The notes: generated from the letters alone by a model not told the origin. 64,000 nucleotides of DNA from Hyalella azteca (GCF_000764305.2 NW_025934664.1:310001-374000); one strand, 5' to 3'. Shown: positions 12,471 through 26,134, counted from the first letter of the stretch. A program made the numbers and translations.

Positions 12471-13599
12471 ATAGAGCATCTTGGCTTGAGCCGCGAGCTT
12501 CTGAATACAAATGACCGAAAGAGATCGCGACGAATTCTGATGTCGACCGTATTTTCGATCTTCTTCTGGAAAATACGATCTCTGAGATCCTTACGATCTC
12601 TGATGAGGGATTCATGATACTTAGAAGATCCTTGGCTTGTCTCGAAACTCCGCGGATCTGAAAACTTTACACACTAAACTTGAAGACGCTGACTTTTGGG
12701 GAGATACGCGTTGAATGAAGTTAAAATAATATTGCAGATGGGGTATCAGTATTTATTGTTTTTGGAATAATATTGTTAAATGTGCATAAAATTGTTCATT
12801 TCATGAGCATTCATCATCTTTTATTTGTGCTGGATGACGTTAGAATAACATGGCAGATAGGAAATCAATGCTGACTGGGATTGGCATATTTAAGTATCAG
12901 ATTATCCATCATTATTCATCATGCATCATTATCATGTATTATTGTGTTTACTATCATTAAATGAGATGAGAACTTCACATGTGACGTTCTGCATAAAATT
13001 CTTAATCAAGCTTGCAGTTCAATTTATGAATTTTTACAAATGATTAAGTTCTACGTATATGTCTCGAATGAATATTAGAATGTACAGGTGACAGTTTTCA
13101 GCTATTTATGTTGATTTGGTTTTGTGGATTTTTACATTTACATTACATTTTTATCATGTACATGTAGATTTACATTACATTTTTATCTACATGAGGACTG
13201 TGCGGTTACATGTGTACCGGAAAATAATGCATAATCCAAATCTCAATAAATTTATTTAGAATTCATAAAGAAAAAACATTATAAAGCCAAAAATGGCAAA
13301 TTTTCCCGTCTAGTGAGAATATATTTGCACACTCTCTTGCAAACGCAGATTAAGGCGTCAGTTGAAAAGTAAATCAGAATTGTGCACTGATCATTTTCTG
13401 ACTTATGTTTCAATAAAATGCTGACATTCAATAACTTAAGCCATTGTTTTCAGCCTCGAGGAATCATAACATCCTCGAGATATCAACACCGGATATTACG
13501 TGTAACTTGAATCTCTATGAAGTTCTCATTGGCCGTTCGCACGCTCGTCCTATCGGCCGTTGTACTCAATGAGAACGATCGAGCGTTCACCGACCGCGT

Positions 13600-13763
13600 C
13601 ATTCAGAAAAATTAATGGGTTAAATTGTCCAAATAGTAACGCACTTCCATAGCCACAGCACTTGCAGAAAGCGGACATAACACAGATAAACAACGGCACA
13701 GATCCAAACAACGGCGAGACATGCATCGATATTTGGACGAAGTTCCACTCATTTCAGTTAGTG
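13600..13763. mobile_element. Inverted-repeat element (family 1), copy near 13.7 kb
   Basis: The left arm is CATTCAGAAAAATTAATGGG and then ATTGTCCAAATAGTAACGCAC. The right arm (13719-13763), reversed, is CACTAACTGAAATGAGTGG and then CGTCCAAATATCGATGCA. Length 164 bp, same architecture as the 12.3 kb copy. Confidence 0.7.
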
Positions 13764-13969
13764 ATGCAAAGTCCAGAAGCGCAATACGAAATACATTGCG
13801 CACGGACGCCAGACAATACGTGGGATTCATACTCATCGTAGTCACGCAATCGCTGTCATTCATGGCCATGCAATCGCAATATAGATTACGACGGCCGCAC
13901 GGACACCGACGCCTGCGATAACATCGCGAGCATTCAGACTTCGGAGAAGAGGTCTCGCTTCAGGATAAT

Positions 13970-14047
13970 GATATCATTCGGGGGGTGCACGCAGCAATAT
14001 CATTGCTGCGTTATCATTCGGGAGGTGCAGGTGGCAATATCATTATT
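13970..14047. repeat. About 45-bp direct duplication
   Basis: ATCATTCGGGGGGTGCACGC and ATCATTCGGGAGGTGCAGG, each followed by AGCAATATCATT/GGCAATATCATT. Lies just before a family 1 element. Confidence 0.75.
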
Positions 14048-14048
14048 A

Positions 14049-14233
14049 CGCTCAGAGAAATTAGTGAAACTTTGTCCCAATTGCGATGCAGTTTTTGCCT
14101 TTCTGTTGGTCATTGTAACCCATGTTGTGCCAGCAATAAGGTATCTCCGAGTTACGTCCTGTCTCTACCCGTGCTGTGGGTATGTAAGAGAGTGTGTTAC
14201 TATGCGGACAAAATAACTCATTTATTTTTTCCA
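14049..14233. mobile_element. Inverted-repeat element (family 1), copy near 14.1 kb
   Basis: The left arm is CGCTCAGAGAAATTAGTG followed by AACTTTGTCCCAATTGCGATGCA. The right arm, reversed, is AAATAAATGAG then TTTTGTCCGCATAGTAACAC, which closely matches the left arm of the 13.6 kb copy. About 185 bp. Confidence 0.6.
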
Positions 14234-14380
14234 TTGTGCGCCGCTATGTTCGATGACATCTATCGCGTCGGTCGAAGGTATTGCGTCCATTACGACTGCC
14301 GGGGCCTCTTTTATGAAGGAATAATCAGCATGCGTGTCAGCCGCGTCCAGAGGGATGACTGACTCTCTTCTTGTGGAATC

Positions 14381-14492
14381 CCTCTACTCCCTCCATGTGG
14401 TGCCTCTCTGCCCCCTCCATCTGGAGGTCCTCCACCTCTCCATCTGGAGGTCCTACACCTCTCCATCTGGAGGTCCTCCACCTCTCCATCTT
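14381..14492. repeat. 23-bp repeat, about 4 copies
   Basis: Unit CCATCTGGAGGTCCTCCACC plus TCT; the GGAGGTCCTCC part is self-complementary. Confidence 0.9.
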
Positions 14493-14993
14493 GATCATTG
14501 CTCTCCCTTCACACAATTTTGTGCATTAATTCTTTCTTTAAAAGATAACGCGTCTCGACTGCGTTTTAATTTGAAAAAAATCATCAAATTCCTTATTTTG
14601 GACAAATTTCAGAGTTCAGTTAAACTCACTCGGCATATCGCTTCACCAGATCCGGCATTCTTACGGCAATGGAATGAAATAACTCATTTCAGTAAGCATT
14701 ATCATTTAGATTTAACGCTGAAATTGTGGTGCTTAATTTCTTAGATAGTATTTTATTCCGTGCCTTTTGATGTACTTTTTTTCCCTCGACGAGGATTAGG
14801 GTAGTTTTATCAGCGGCATTTTGCGTTAAGTCTACGGGAGGCTTTTGCCAAGTTACCCTAAGCGAGGATAAAGCTCCCCTAGGTAGTCAACTGCTGCCAT
14901 CCGTCTTCGAGTCCATCACATTAGACTGATAAGCAGTCCATATTTTGGTGGCAAGCCAAAACTCAAAGGCCCTCTCACAGAATAAGAGCGCGT

Positions 14994-15154
14994 ACACTCA
15001 GAGAAATGGAGAGAATTTGTCCAAAAAGATGCACGTTCCACTTTTGTGTGGATCATCCTGTTCTATTTTGGCCCGGCAAAAAGGATGTATACGTACAACA
15101 TGCAGAATGTGTGTCACTTTTTGAATAATATGCCCCACACATTCTTCTGAGTGT
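14994..15154. mobile_element. Inverted-repeat element (family 1), copy near 15.1 kb
   Basis: Begins ACACTCAGAGAAATGG with TTTGTCCAAAAAGATGCAC, and ends CATTCTTCTGAGTGT. About 161 bp; the terminal match is about 15 bp and the inner arms are more diverged than in the other copies. Confidence 0.6.
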
Positions 15155-16840
15155 TGGGCCACTCTCAAAAGAATGGGTCTAAAATGGTGTCGTTCCAGGC
15201 TGAGTTTAGCGAGTTACTGGATCAGGACGACGTAACTTCGGAAGAAAATTCTAAGCAGTTGCTGGAAGTTTATTAGTTACATGGCGACGATGTTGTAGCT
15301 TATTTGGTCGGCCGCGACTCCTGGAGGTCTAATGGTGGGGTATTATTAACGAATTAAAGTTCTGCATAACATGAATGAATCACAGGTGAATATTTTTTTG
15401 TACAATAATGCAACGCATAAGGAGATAATAATATCGAAATTTATAATATTTTGTATAGTGAATAACAGTAGATAACACAGGTTCTTATTTGTTATTTCCT
15501 CAGTACTCATCAGGCCTTAAAATATTTATATACAGAAATTTACGGACGTCCCGCGAATAATGCCTTGTTGTGGTTAAACCTTGTTGTGGAAGACCGGCAA
15601 TTTTTATTCCTGCATAAATTCTTCAAATAATTTATTTTCTTACTCCATAGGCCATTTTAGGTATATTACAATACAAACAGGGTCAACTCTGAGCATCGGT
15701 AATCAGCTCCTTTTTAGCAGTGGCGATAATAACATATTTTATATGTTACTAATCAAGATAATTAACTCATAACTCTGTGTTGCTTATCAACAAAACTCAT
15801 AACTGTAGCATAAGTCGTAACGACATAACATAGCATAAGTCGTAACGACGCATATCAATAGGAATTTGCACTAACTAACCTGTCGCCTTACCAACACGAC
15901 AGCTGAACATGGAAGCATTCATTCATCAACATATATCAATTATTCTTTGTACAAGTCTGTGTATGAAAGCCTTAAAACCTCTTAACCATTCCAAATAAAC
16001 AACATTTTTTTCTATAATTTCTGTAGGACACGTGGCAAAATATTTTTACCTGAATGTGAATCGACCTTTAAAAGAGTGAATCGTATTCGTGTATTTTATT
16101 GCATGTTTTCTCACATTTCTGAATGCTTGCTTACTCAAATAATAATGCTCAATAATGGCTGCAGTGAATTATTTATGAATAGCTTTCTTCGGCGAGGAAA
16201 TTTTCCGGCATTGAATTAGTATTTAATCGAAAATTTACGAACCATAAATCTTTTCTTGTCAGGGAAGGATTTAATATCGGGACGAAATAGAAATATTTAG
16301 TTGCATACAACATTATTTTGTACAACAAGAATTTGAAAGTAAAAAAAGAACATATTTTTGTCGTTTCTTATGAGGGAACACGTGTCGGAGTCCAGCTACA
16401 TCGTCTGTTCAAAAATCTTGAACACTATCACAAACAATTTGTAAACTGATAAAGTAGATATTAAAAAAAGATGAAAATGATATTGAGGTTATTAACACAT
16501 AAATTTTCAAATTAAAATAAGTAATAATGGAGTAAACATGAAACATTTTCTCTCGTAAGAAATTATGAATTTTTTTACTGTTTTCTTTGCTTTTAAATTC
16601 TTGATATATTTGCCACTGAAACAATCATGTAATCTTGATTTTAAATATAAGTACGAGGGTTCAGGAGCAAAGTAAACATTCAGAAAAATTTTTCAGGGCT
16701 TCCCGAAATGAAGTACAAATTTATTTCTTTTACATTACGTTTTATTTCTGCGCGCAGTAATTTCTGGTCAGGTGCACATTGTTTAAAAGCGGTGTACATG
16801 AGCATATCTTTTTAGGAACTTAGCTCTGATACACGTAATA
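15155..16840. other. No supported gene
   Basis: AT-rich, only the short duplication at 15805. Confidence 0.6.
15805..15850. repeat. Short direct duplication
   Basis: TAGCATAAGTCGTAACGAC occurs twice about 28 bp apart. Confidence 0.85.
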
Positions 16841-17112
16841 ATGTCTAGTGTACGAAAATATTTCGATGTGCGGAGTTTCGTTTGATTCGTATTTCTCATG
16901 TCTAGTACACTGAACTACATCTGATGGACCTTTTTATGTCTGGTGCACGAAGTTATGTCTAGTGCCCTAAGTCATGTCTGGTCCACGAAGATATGTCTAG
17001 TGCCCTAAGTCATGTCTGGTCAACGAAGATTTGTCTAGTGCCCTAAGTCATATCTAGTTCACGTATTTACTTCTAGTGAACGAAGTTATGTCTGCTGCAC
17101 GAAGTTCATGTT
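16841..17112. repeat. 19-20 bp repeat with about 39-bp higher-order unit
   Basis: ATGTCTAGTGCCCTAAGTC alternates with ATGTCTGGTCCACGAAGAT. Confidence 0.85.
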
Positions 17113-17502
17113 TGCGAACTAGTCAAAATTAACTTTGCATATAACTGACATATACTTGTTATGGAAAACATAGAGTTGTTCAAGCGAACTAAAACGGCAG
17201 AGCAAAAAGTTTTTCTAGTATGTTTTTTTCCCAGCATTTCTATTCTAGTATTATTTAAAACCATTTATTTGCGACCTGATAATAAAATAAAAGTATTGGA
17301 CTCGTCAACTAAATTATTTAAAATGCCTCAATTTTCAAGTATTTATTGCGATTATTAAATCATGAACTATCGTTTAACTGATTTCTCTATTCAATATTTG
17401 ACTTTAATTAATAGAATAATTAGTTCACGTCTTTACGAAATCTCTTGCGTTGAAGGAATAAACTCAATTAGATTTAGTGAAATTAATTTATATCTTCTAG
17501 AA

Positions 17503-18152
17503 ACTACTCAACAGTTGTAACAGTCACCAGCAACAGTTCCTATTCTACTGTTGCAACAGTCTACTGCAACAGTTCCTATTCTACTGTTGCAACAGTCTAC
17601 TGCAACAGTTCCTATTCTACTGTTGCAACAGTCTACTGCAACAGTTCCTACTCTACTGTTGCAACAGTCTACTGCATCAGTTCTTGCTCTACTGTTGCAA
17701 CAGACAACAGCAACAGTTCCTGCTCTACTGTTGCAACAGTCTACTGCAACAGTCCCTACTCTACTGTTGCAACAGTCTACTGCATCAGTTCTTGCTCTAC
17801 TGTTGCAACAGACAACAGCAACAGTTCCTGCTCTACTGTTGCAACAGTCTACTGCAACAGTCCCTACTCTACTGTTGCAACAGTCTACTGCATCAGTTCT
17901 TGCTCTACTGTTGCAACAGACAACAGCAACAGTTCCTCTTCTACTGTTGCAACAGTCTACTGCATCAGTTCTTGCTCTACTGTTGCAACAGACAACAGCA
18001 ACAGTTCTTATTCTACTGTTGCAACAGTGTACTGCAACAGTTCTTGCTCGACTGTTGCAACAGACAACAGCAACAGATTCTATTCTACTGTTGCAACAGT
18101 CTACTGCAACAGTATCTTCTCTACTATAGTAACAGACACCTGCAACAGATTG
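17503..18152. repeat. 36-bp array with perfect palindrome, about 17 copies
   Basis: The unit contains ACTGTTGCAACAGT, a perfect 14-bp palindrome, followed by CTACTGCAACAGTTCCT-type sequence. Two unit types alternate (CTACTGCATCAG and ACAACAGCAACAG). The period is 12 codons, so several frames stay open on both strands. Confidence 0.95.
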
Positions 18153-19516
18153 TTCTGCAAAGGACAATCTGACCGCACAAGTGTTCCTAGAACACCACAC
18201 TAAGGCCGGGTCCAGCTTATAGTCCCCAAACTGCCTTTAACTTAGTAGCGCTAAGTCGCTTAGAAGAAAGACATCTGGTGGCAACTTAATTGCAGCTAAG
18301 TACATTATTACTGAGGAGAAGACAGCTGCAGGTGTGTCTACTTAGATGTGTATATGATACTCAAAGAGTATCATCTCGTCTATTATTTGGCATTACGCAG
18401 TAGTAGCATGCTATATTTTATAAGTTGAGATTTGAGAATATAAATTTGGATTTTGGGTATGTAAAATTGCTATGAATATAATAGTGTCAAAAAATAATAT
18501 ATTTTAAATAAAAAAACGCCTTGTGTCTCGTTTTAATGCTTTCTTCATGAAAACAACCACATTATTAGAGGGAAAATATAAACTGCATTCTGTACCACTC
18601 ATCCTTTGAGAGTGAATTATAAAAATAAAAGATTTCTAATTCGCATAAATCAACGAAGAGAAATTGAAGTATATTAACATAATAATTGCACATGTTAGTT
18701 CACTTATGTTGGTGAAATCGTAAGTATTCCTAAGTAACCCTTACATAACCAACTACAGAAAACGTACTGCGATAAATCTACGGACATTGAACCTAATATT
18801 TTAGTACATTTGCTCGTTGTTTATCCACACATCTGATCGCTGTACTAAATTGAAAATATATTCGAAATAATTTCTTTAGGATTTTGTTTATTTTATGTAT
18901 GATTCAGAACATGATCTAGAAAAATTTCTAAGAAAAAACTAACAAATAATAATTCAAAACATTTTCTAAGCCTTCATCAATACTCTCGTAAAGTTTATTC
19001 GTTCACGAAAGATTTGAAAACCCGAGTTTCCTTGAACTTCTTATTGAAATCGGTTTCTATAAAATAAATTTACAATACTAAAAATAATCTCTTATAAATT
19101 ATTATTGCACATAGCGTACATAGGATAAGTAAAATACTTTATTTCGAATAAAAATACATTAAGAACTACAAAACGTGTAAATATTCAGAACGAGATTCCT
19201 TACTAAATACGTATCAAATATTCCCTTCAACCAGGCAAGTCGGGAGCCAGCATCAAACTAAATCAAACGCGTAGATTAAAATAGACTTCAATAATTTATT
19301 ACAAAATGTACATGTACAAAGTTAGAATTCTACAGCTCTTTTGTAAAAAGACATTTCCTAATACAGAGAAAATAAACTCAAATGAGACCGTGCTACTCTA
19401 CATTATGAAATTTCAAACTTAACCAAAAATTTAATTATTTGAACTCAACCTATGAATAAAATATTGAAATCTTGAATGAAAAAATAATCGATAAATGTTT
19501 CTCAAGTCTTACATCT

Positions 19517-19770
19517 TCCCAGCACCATCAATCCCAGCAACTAAAGTCCCCCATTCTCCCAGCACCATCATTCCCAGCAACATAAGTCCCCCTCCTCCCA
19601 GCACCATCATTCCCAGCAACATAAGTCCCCCTCCTCCCAGCACCATCATTCCCAGCAACAAAAGTCCCCTATCCTCCCAACACCATCATTCCCAGCTCCC
19701 AGCACCATCATTCCCAGCAACATAAGTCCCCCATCCTCCCAGCACCATCATTCCCAGCAACATAAGTCCA
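19517..19770. repeat. 39-41 bp C-rich array, about 7 copies
   Basis: Unit CCCAGCACCATCATTCCCAG plus CAACATAAGTCCCCC. Confidence 0.9.
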
Positions 19771-21595
19771 CAAAAGAAGCCCGTGGAAACTTACAATAAA
19801 TTCCCGGCGTCAAGTTACCGCAGGGAAGCGATTGCTATGCAGCGCGCATTGCACTCCATTGAAAACTTCCAGCGATGGAGATGTAAAAAGTGGGTGAGAC
19901 GTGCAAAATAAAACTGATTTATGAGTTATTTATAAGGCGTAATGTGCGAGAATTTGGGGGGGAAATGATATTTACAAAGTAAATATAACTTATAAATTAT
20001 GTGCTAGGAATGGTTAATGTTCGATGAATTATGTTAAAAAATAAATGTGTACATTAAATATTATTAAGACCGAAGAGGTGTTCAGGTTCTATCTGTGACG
20101 TAGCTTCAAATTCAGTTGATGAGATTAAAACTGCATTAAAGGAGCTGATGTAAAATAATTTTTTTAAAGGTTCTTAAAATAATAGATGGAAAAAAATGTG
20201 CACACTGAAATTAACCTTATTTTAAAAACTTGAAGTAAAATATACACGTTGATTCGACAACTACCGAATCCAACAGATAATCGAACCTCTTTGCAGACCA
20301 GGAAGTTGATCCGTCCTGTAAATAATATTTTATACAGTTTCAGCGGAGAAATTTTCGGGTTAAAGTTGACTGAGTTCATCGCATCGCAGACATCGCCATA
20401 GAAACCAAACCTTCATATAACATCAACGGCAATTCAGTATAAAATTCTTGCCTTTTCCAGAGTTCCAAATTGATTTATCAAAGCGAAAGTACATGGGCAG
20501 GATACAGTCGTTGTCATGACAACAAACCGCTTCAATAGAATCGTTAATTACCCAATAAAAAAAATCTCCCTGTGACTCCATAGCTTTTCGTGTTCCGTAT
20601 CGATAGAAGCCAGGAAGTATCGTTTAAAAATACTGAAAAATTCCTGTGGCTGATAACGTTTATTGATTTGGAGACTGGCAAGACGAAAGGGCCGATACAG
20701 GGAGGTATGTTCTAAGACTCGTGTTTTAATATTATTTTTTCGTTGGGATAAATTTCGTTTATACATTTTTCGTTTATCTTATTACCATTTAGGCATATAT
20801 AAGTCGAACCTTCCGTAGCTTTCTATATTGACTGTAATTTAGGTCAAACATCTTACTATAGAGAAAAAAATTAATTTAATCGTGTGTTAATACCAGCCAT
20901 ACTAATTAACAACTCATCATAGGTTTTTATCTATCATCGACTTCGAGGTAACAACAACCATTACAACCACGCAAAAAATATTTTGAGTAAGCAAATAACC
21001 TCCCCTATACGATTATATTAAAATGGTTAAGCTTATGCAAAACAGTAACGAAAATATGTTGTCCGATTTAACATAGCAGTGGAAATTCGGTAATAATTTA
21101 TTATTTAATTCCAATTATATGGCATTAATCCTACCCTTTGAATGTGGTTATGAATGAAACTATGAAAACATTTTTAACTAAAATATTGTTACGAGTACCC
21201 AAGAAAAATCCTACTCGTCGTTCCAATACAAGTAGAAATACAAAACTACTTCAATGACAGTCAGTATGAGCAGGCCTCCAATACCGAAGCGTATTTTAAG
21301 CTACAGGAAAACGTATCGCATTGTTTTCCAGTGCATCGGCCATAAACATTTTCTTCCGTCGAGGAAAGCTTTGACGAGCGCGAACCTTCCAGACCAAATC
21401 CGACGGTCTCGAGGACATTATTTTCAAAAATAAATATTTATATAATAAACGGTCTGCGCTCCAACGGTCTGAAAGATTTCTTTTTCTTAGAAATAAAGAT
21501 TACAAAGATACAAGATATTGACAAGATATGTCATCAACACGCGGACTTGTAAGCCCACACGAGACACGCCATGTTGACTTCGCTTCAACATTCTG

Positions 21596-21728
21596 CAGGG
21601 GATTATTGCAAATCTTCTTTTGTTGAATCTTTTGTTCTGTTCAAATCTCTTCTTATTCTAAATCTTCTTTTGTTAAATCTTTTTTTTCTGTTAAAATCTC
21701 GTCTTATTTCAAATCTTATTTTGTTAAA
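21596..21728. repeat. About 60-bp T-rich duplication
   Basis: AAATCTTCTTTTGTTRAATC and TTCTGTTMAAATCTCKTCTT recur twice with a partial third copy. Confidence 0.75.
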
Positions 21729-24667
21729 TAGTTGGAAATTAATGACTTAGTTTATGAATTTTATAATTTTTGAGGTTAGCTATACTTCAATTTTGTGCAA
21801 ATTCTAAATAAAGTCACAAGCGGTTTTCAGACATTTCAGGAAAAATATTTATGAACTCTTATTTTTCTTACACATTTACTGTTGGAATCAAGAGAATTTT
21901 TCTTTTGACCGTAAAGACGACCGTAAGATTCGTTTATATTCACTTTATTTTATGATAACTTGGCGATAGCTTTCATCAAATACTTTATTGATCCTTGTTC
22001 TATTTAAATTTCATTATTATTATTAAACACACTGCAAAACTATATAAGGACATAATAGAATTTACATTATATAGCGGTAAGACATATTATTTCTAACTTA
22101 AAACATACTCGTATATAGTTCCAACTTATAATCTAATATCTAAGGGTAGATCTCTCAAAACAGATGTACGTGTAAAACATTCAAAAGCGTCAATTGATTC
22201 ACATATATATGGCCTTCTGGTTTTCGGACACAAACCATTATTGCCCAACTATTATCTGAGTTACATAATTTAACGCTCATAATTTCTTCCAGAACCCAGG
22301 CCCATCTAGCGCAAAAATATCCTGCAGATTGATCCACCAATCAATTCACAAAAGTCCCCATCGATTCACTTTTTATACGATGTAATTCCTTCTCGAACAA
22401 AAGAAACATTATTTCTCAATTTTGATCCAAATTATAGGAATCCAGAATTTCTAACTGATCCTACGCAAATTTTACGCAAACATATCCTACCACTGCATCT
22501 GCATATAATTCACAGAGATGATTCTCGACCCGCCTACGCAGCTAATCGAATTTTAGGACCGAGCATGCAACGCTTGGCAACTCTCATTCTTAAAAAAACG
22601 TTTAACGTTATTAAACGCGAGCTCAAGCCCCTGAACTGCGCAGGCCCACTCCGAGTGAAGTGCGTCAAGTGAAGGGACTATATTCAGGCTGTTACCGTAG
22701 TTTAGCAATCCCAACATCTGCAGAGTAAATTATATTGAAATAACACTCGCTTTATGGAGGAAGATCTCGAGGAAGAGAAAGCCGTAAATGGGACCTGGAG
22801 CATCGAGCATGAGACCATTTGTTGCATGTTAGGTAGGAATTACATGGAATGTAAAGGGTGTTTATTGTCATATTTGATGGTAAATGTTAACGTATTTTTT
22901 TCCTAATTCGTATGGAAGATTCAATCATTAAATGAAGTTCTTGGATCTGAAAAATATTTGTTCTGTGAAGTAATTGAATTATAACATTTTGTTTTCATTC
23001 AAAACAGTTCAATGAAAAATAGTGACATACCGAAACACATTCGGGAAGTTACATGTTCAACTTTGGCTATTATTCTTAAAGTATCTTTCATTTAGTATAT
23101 ACTTTCTGAAAAATATGTCTGAAACAATTGTCTCAAAAAAGAAGTGCATATACCTAAAAAATAGACGTTTAATAAACATACTATGATGATTTTCCTCGAA
23201 TATTTTGGGCCATTTTGTAACAAGATTCCGCGATAAGAGTAGTTAGGATACGAGTGCAAATTATAGGTTAGTGTTTTATGGCTGGCGTCTTGAAGAGGTC
23301 AAGTATATGAAAAACTGCAGGCTTCGTTACCGTAAAACTGTAAAAAAATCTACGGGATCTTATCGCCTTGGATAGTTCGCAACAGCTCGACAATATGCCC
23401 GAAATTTTATTTAAAGAATATTTCAGCACCATCATCGGGAGGTATTTCTTTCAACTTTATTTGAATATAGGTTCACAATCAATTGAATAAATCCTGATCC
23501 CCAAATTGGTCGCGAAGTTTAAATAAAATATTCGAATTAAATTAGAATAAAGTTTTACTATCGTTCAAGTTCATAATGAAGATCAAATCAAATATTTCAA
23601 GTTTATTTGAAAATAGTTTCAATAATTTCCTAGTTCACCTTGACACGTTAGTAAACTCAACGAGATGCGGTAAACAGTCAAAGCTACTATTTAATTAAAA
23701 ACAACTCCGAATTTTGTTCCCATTTTTTAGTGGAATTTTGGTTTTTGCTGTATGTTCAATTGTTGTTAAAACCTATATACAGGAAACCTAAATAGTAATT
23801 GAAATTTCTACTTCAATTAGAAACTTTTTTGAGATGAAAAATTGGAAAGATACACTAATTAAATAAAATTGAAAACATCGGATTGCGTATCTAGCTTGGT
23901 TGAATTTTTTATACATTAAGATATATTCCCAGCAAAGCCTGTTGTTTATAAATTTCTGTTCCACTATCATAATGATTAACATCGATTATAAGTAATAGAG
24001 CGACAGCATGACAATAACCCGTATATCTTTCAAAGCCTGCACAAAATATCCAATAATAAAGTTCCTCAAAACTAACCCTTTATGCACGTGAAATTATTCT
24101 CAGTCCGTCAAAAATACTGTAACTACGATAACGAACCTGCAAAATATGAGACGTTACTTGAACTGACGTAGCGTCAGGTCATTAATATCGATGTACGGCA
24201 AATGACGTCACCGAAACGAAGTTAGAGGTCAGCTGGCGTTGTAATGTAAATAAATGAGAGCAAGAAAATTGCGAGTCATGCAAGCACTCTTATAAATAAT
24301 AAGGCGATGTAACGCCACTAAATCGATGACGCTGCGTTCAAACGCAAGCAAATAAATTAAATTGGTCGTTTGTAGAGACGTCGCGTCGCACACCCACCGC
24401 TCCGTTCAATTCAATCTAGGGGAACTAAATTAATCTTGATCCCGTGCGATAATTTGGTCGAGCTTAGTCACGTGCTTCCCTTTGGTCACGATTGGTCACG
24501 GGTTTAAATTAGGTTGTCTTTGTTAAAGTGCGATATAATTTAGGAAATTTAGTTTATAAGATGGTTGAAAAATCAGTGGTCACTACTTGTCGTGTTTGGA
24601 GCCTTTTGGCATATACAGTATATCAGTTGCCATGAGGGGCCATAACCAGTCCATGGGCCATAACCAT

Positions 24668-24792
24668 GGCCCAGACATCATTACATGCACATCATCAGGC
24701 CCAGACATCATTACATGCACATCATCTGGCCCAGACATCATTACATGCACATCATCTGGCCCAGACATCATTACATGCACATCATCTGGCCC
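24668..24792. repeat. 30-bp array, 4 copies
   Basis: Unit GGCCCAGACATCATTACATG plus CACATCATCT. It ends at a single N (24793) that joins it to a different array. Confidence 0.95.
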
Positions 24793-24793
24793 N

Positions 24794-25475
24794 GTATCAC
24801 AACAACGTATCACAAGACACGCGTGTATCACAACAACGTATCACAAGACACGCGTGTATCACAACAACGTATCACAAGACACGCGTGTATCACAACAACG
24901 TATCACAAGACACGCGTGTATCACAACAACGTATCACAAGACACGCGTGTATCACAACAACGTATCACAAGACACGCGTGTATCACAACAACGTATCACA
25001 AGACACGCGTGTATCACAACAACGTATCACAAGACACGCGTGTATCACAACAACGTATCACAAGACACGCGTGTATCACAACAACGTATCACAAGACACG
25101 CGTGTATCACAACAACGTATCACAAGACACGCGTGTATCACAACAACGTATCACAAGACACGCGTGTATCACAACAACGTATCACAAGACACGCGTGTAT
25201 CACAACAACGTATCACAAGACACGCGTGTATCACAACAACGTATCACAAGACACGCGTGTATCACAACAACGTATCACAAGACACGCGTGTATCACAACA
25301 ACGTATCACAGGACACGCGTGTATCACAACAACGTATCACAAGACACGCGTGTATCACAACAACGTATCACAGGACACGCGTGTATCACAACAACGTATC
25401 ACAAGACACGCGTGTATCACAACAACGTATCACAGGACACGCGTGTATCACAACAACGTATCACAACGTATCACA
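24794..25475. repeat. 31-bp near-perfect array, 22 copies
   Basis: Unit GTATCACAACAAC plus GTATCACAAGACACGCGT. Almost no divergence apart from an A to G change in alternate units at the 3' end (near 25309, 25371, 25433). The open frames across it are array by-products. Confidence 0.97.
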
Positions 25476-26134
25476 GTTTTAACGCTAATATAAATGGCCG
25501 GTCATTAGGTTTAATTGGTCGTGCGCTACTCATCTTTTATGGCGCGTTTAAATAAGTCGTTTATTATTAGTCCTAAGTGCCGAGGGTGCTTAAGGGTGTG
25601 CTTAGTACTGAACTTAAGTTAAAATTTAGTGTACTAATAAACTTGTTGGTGAGTTTAGAGTACACATTAGAGCTCTATATGCGTTTTCCTAATTATATTA
25701 TTACTATTATCTTTATATATATATATAATATTATAATAATTAAAATAATTATAATATTATTTTTGTAGTCTTGAGCTTGACGTTCTGAATAAATTCAAGC
25801 ATGTTTAGAGTTTTCAATTCTGCAAATAGTCAGTCATTTTTAGAGTTTATTGTCTAAATTTATTCTTAGTTGTTTACATTGTTTTCAAGCACTCTCTTGT
25901 GATCCTTTAAGTCTATTGTTTTGCACACTATTTGCTGAAAGTTTTCATTGGAAACTATCAGAAAAGTATTTAAATTATCTGGCAACTTTTAATGGAAGGA
26001 ATATGATGTTTTAATTATTCATGATAAAATATCGATCACAGAACTAATATGTACACATAGACAACGCTTATTAGCTGAACTGTTTACGATGCACTCTAGA
26101 GTGCCCAGGCAAGGCAAACACATGAGATTGATTA

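Larger units (their letters stand above)
18153..24667. other. Long AT-rich stretch with two small arrays
   Basis: Apart from the arrays at 19517 and 21596, no gene is supported. A short open block at 22754-22832 resembles a small exon and is listed as an observation. Confidence 0.55.

Noticed and set aside
12297..12617. 106-codon frame near 12.4 kb
   Set aside because: Its first half is the family 1 inverted-repeat element and the rest shows no domain.
13612..13869. 85-codon minus frame and the overlapping + frame
   Set aside because: Both run through the 13.6 kb family 1 element.
17508..18200. 230-codon Cys-rich frame on - and frames on +
   Set aside because: Produced by the 36-bp array; several frames on both strands are open at once, which points to composition rather than coding.
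24587..25555. 322-codon open frame on + (and overlapping frames)
   Set aside because: It is a stop-free 31-bp tandem repeat read through all three phases, with no non-repeat domain, and it crosses an N.
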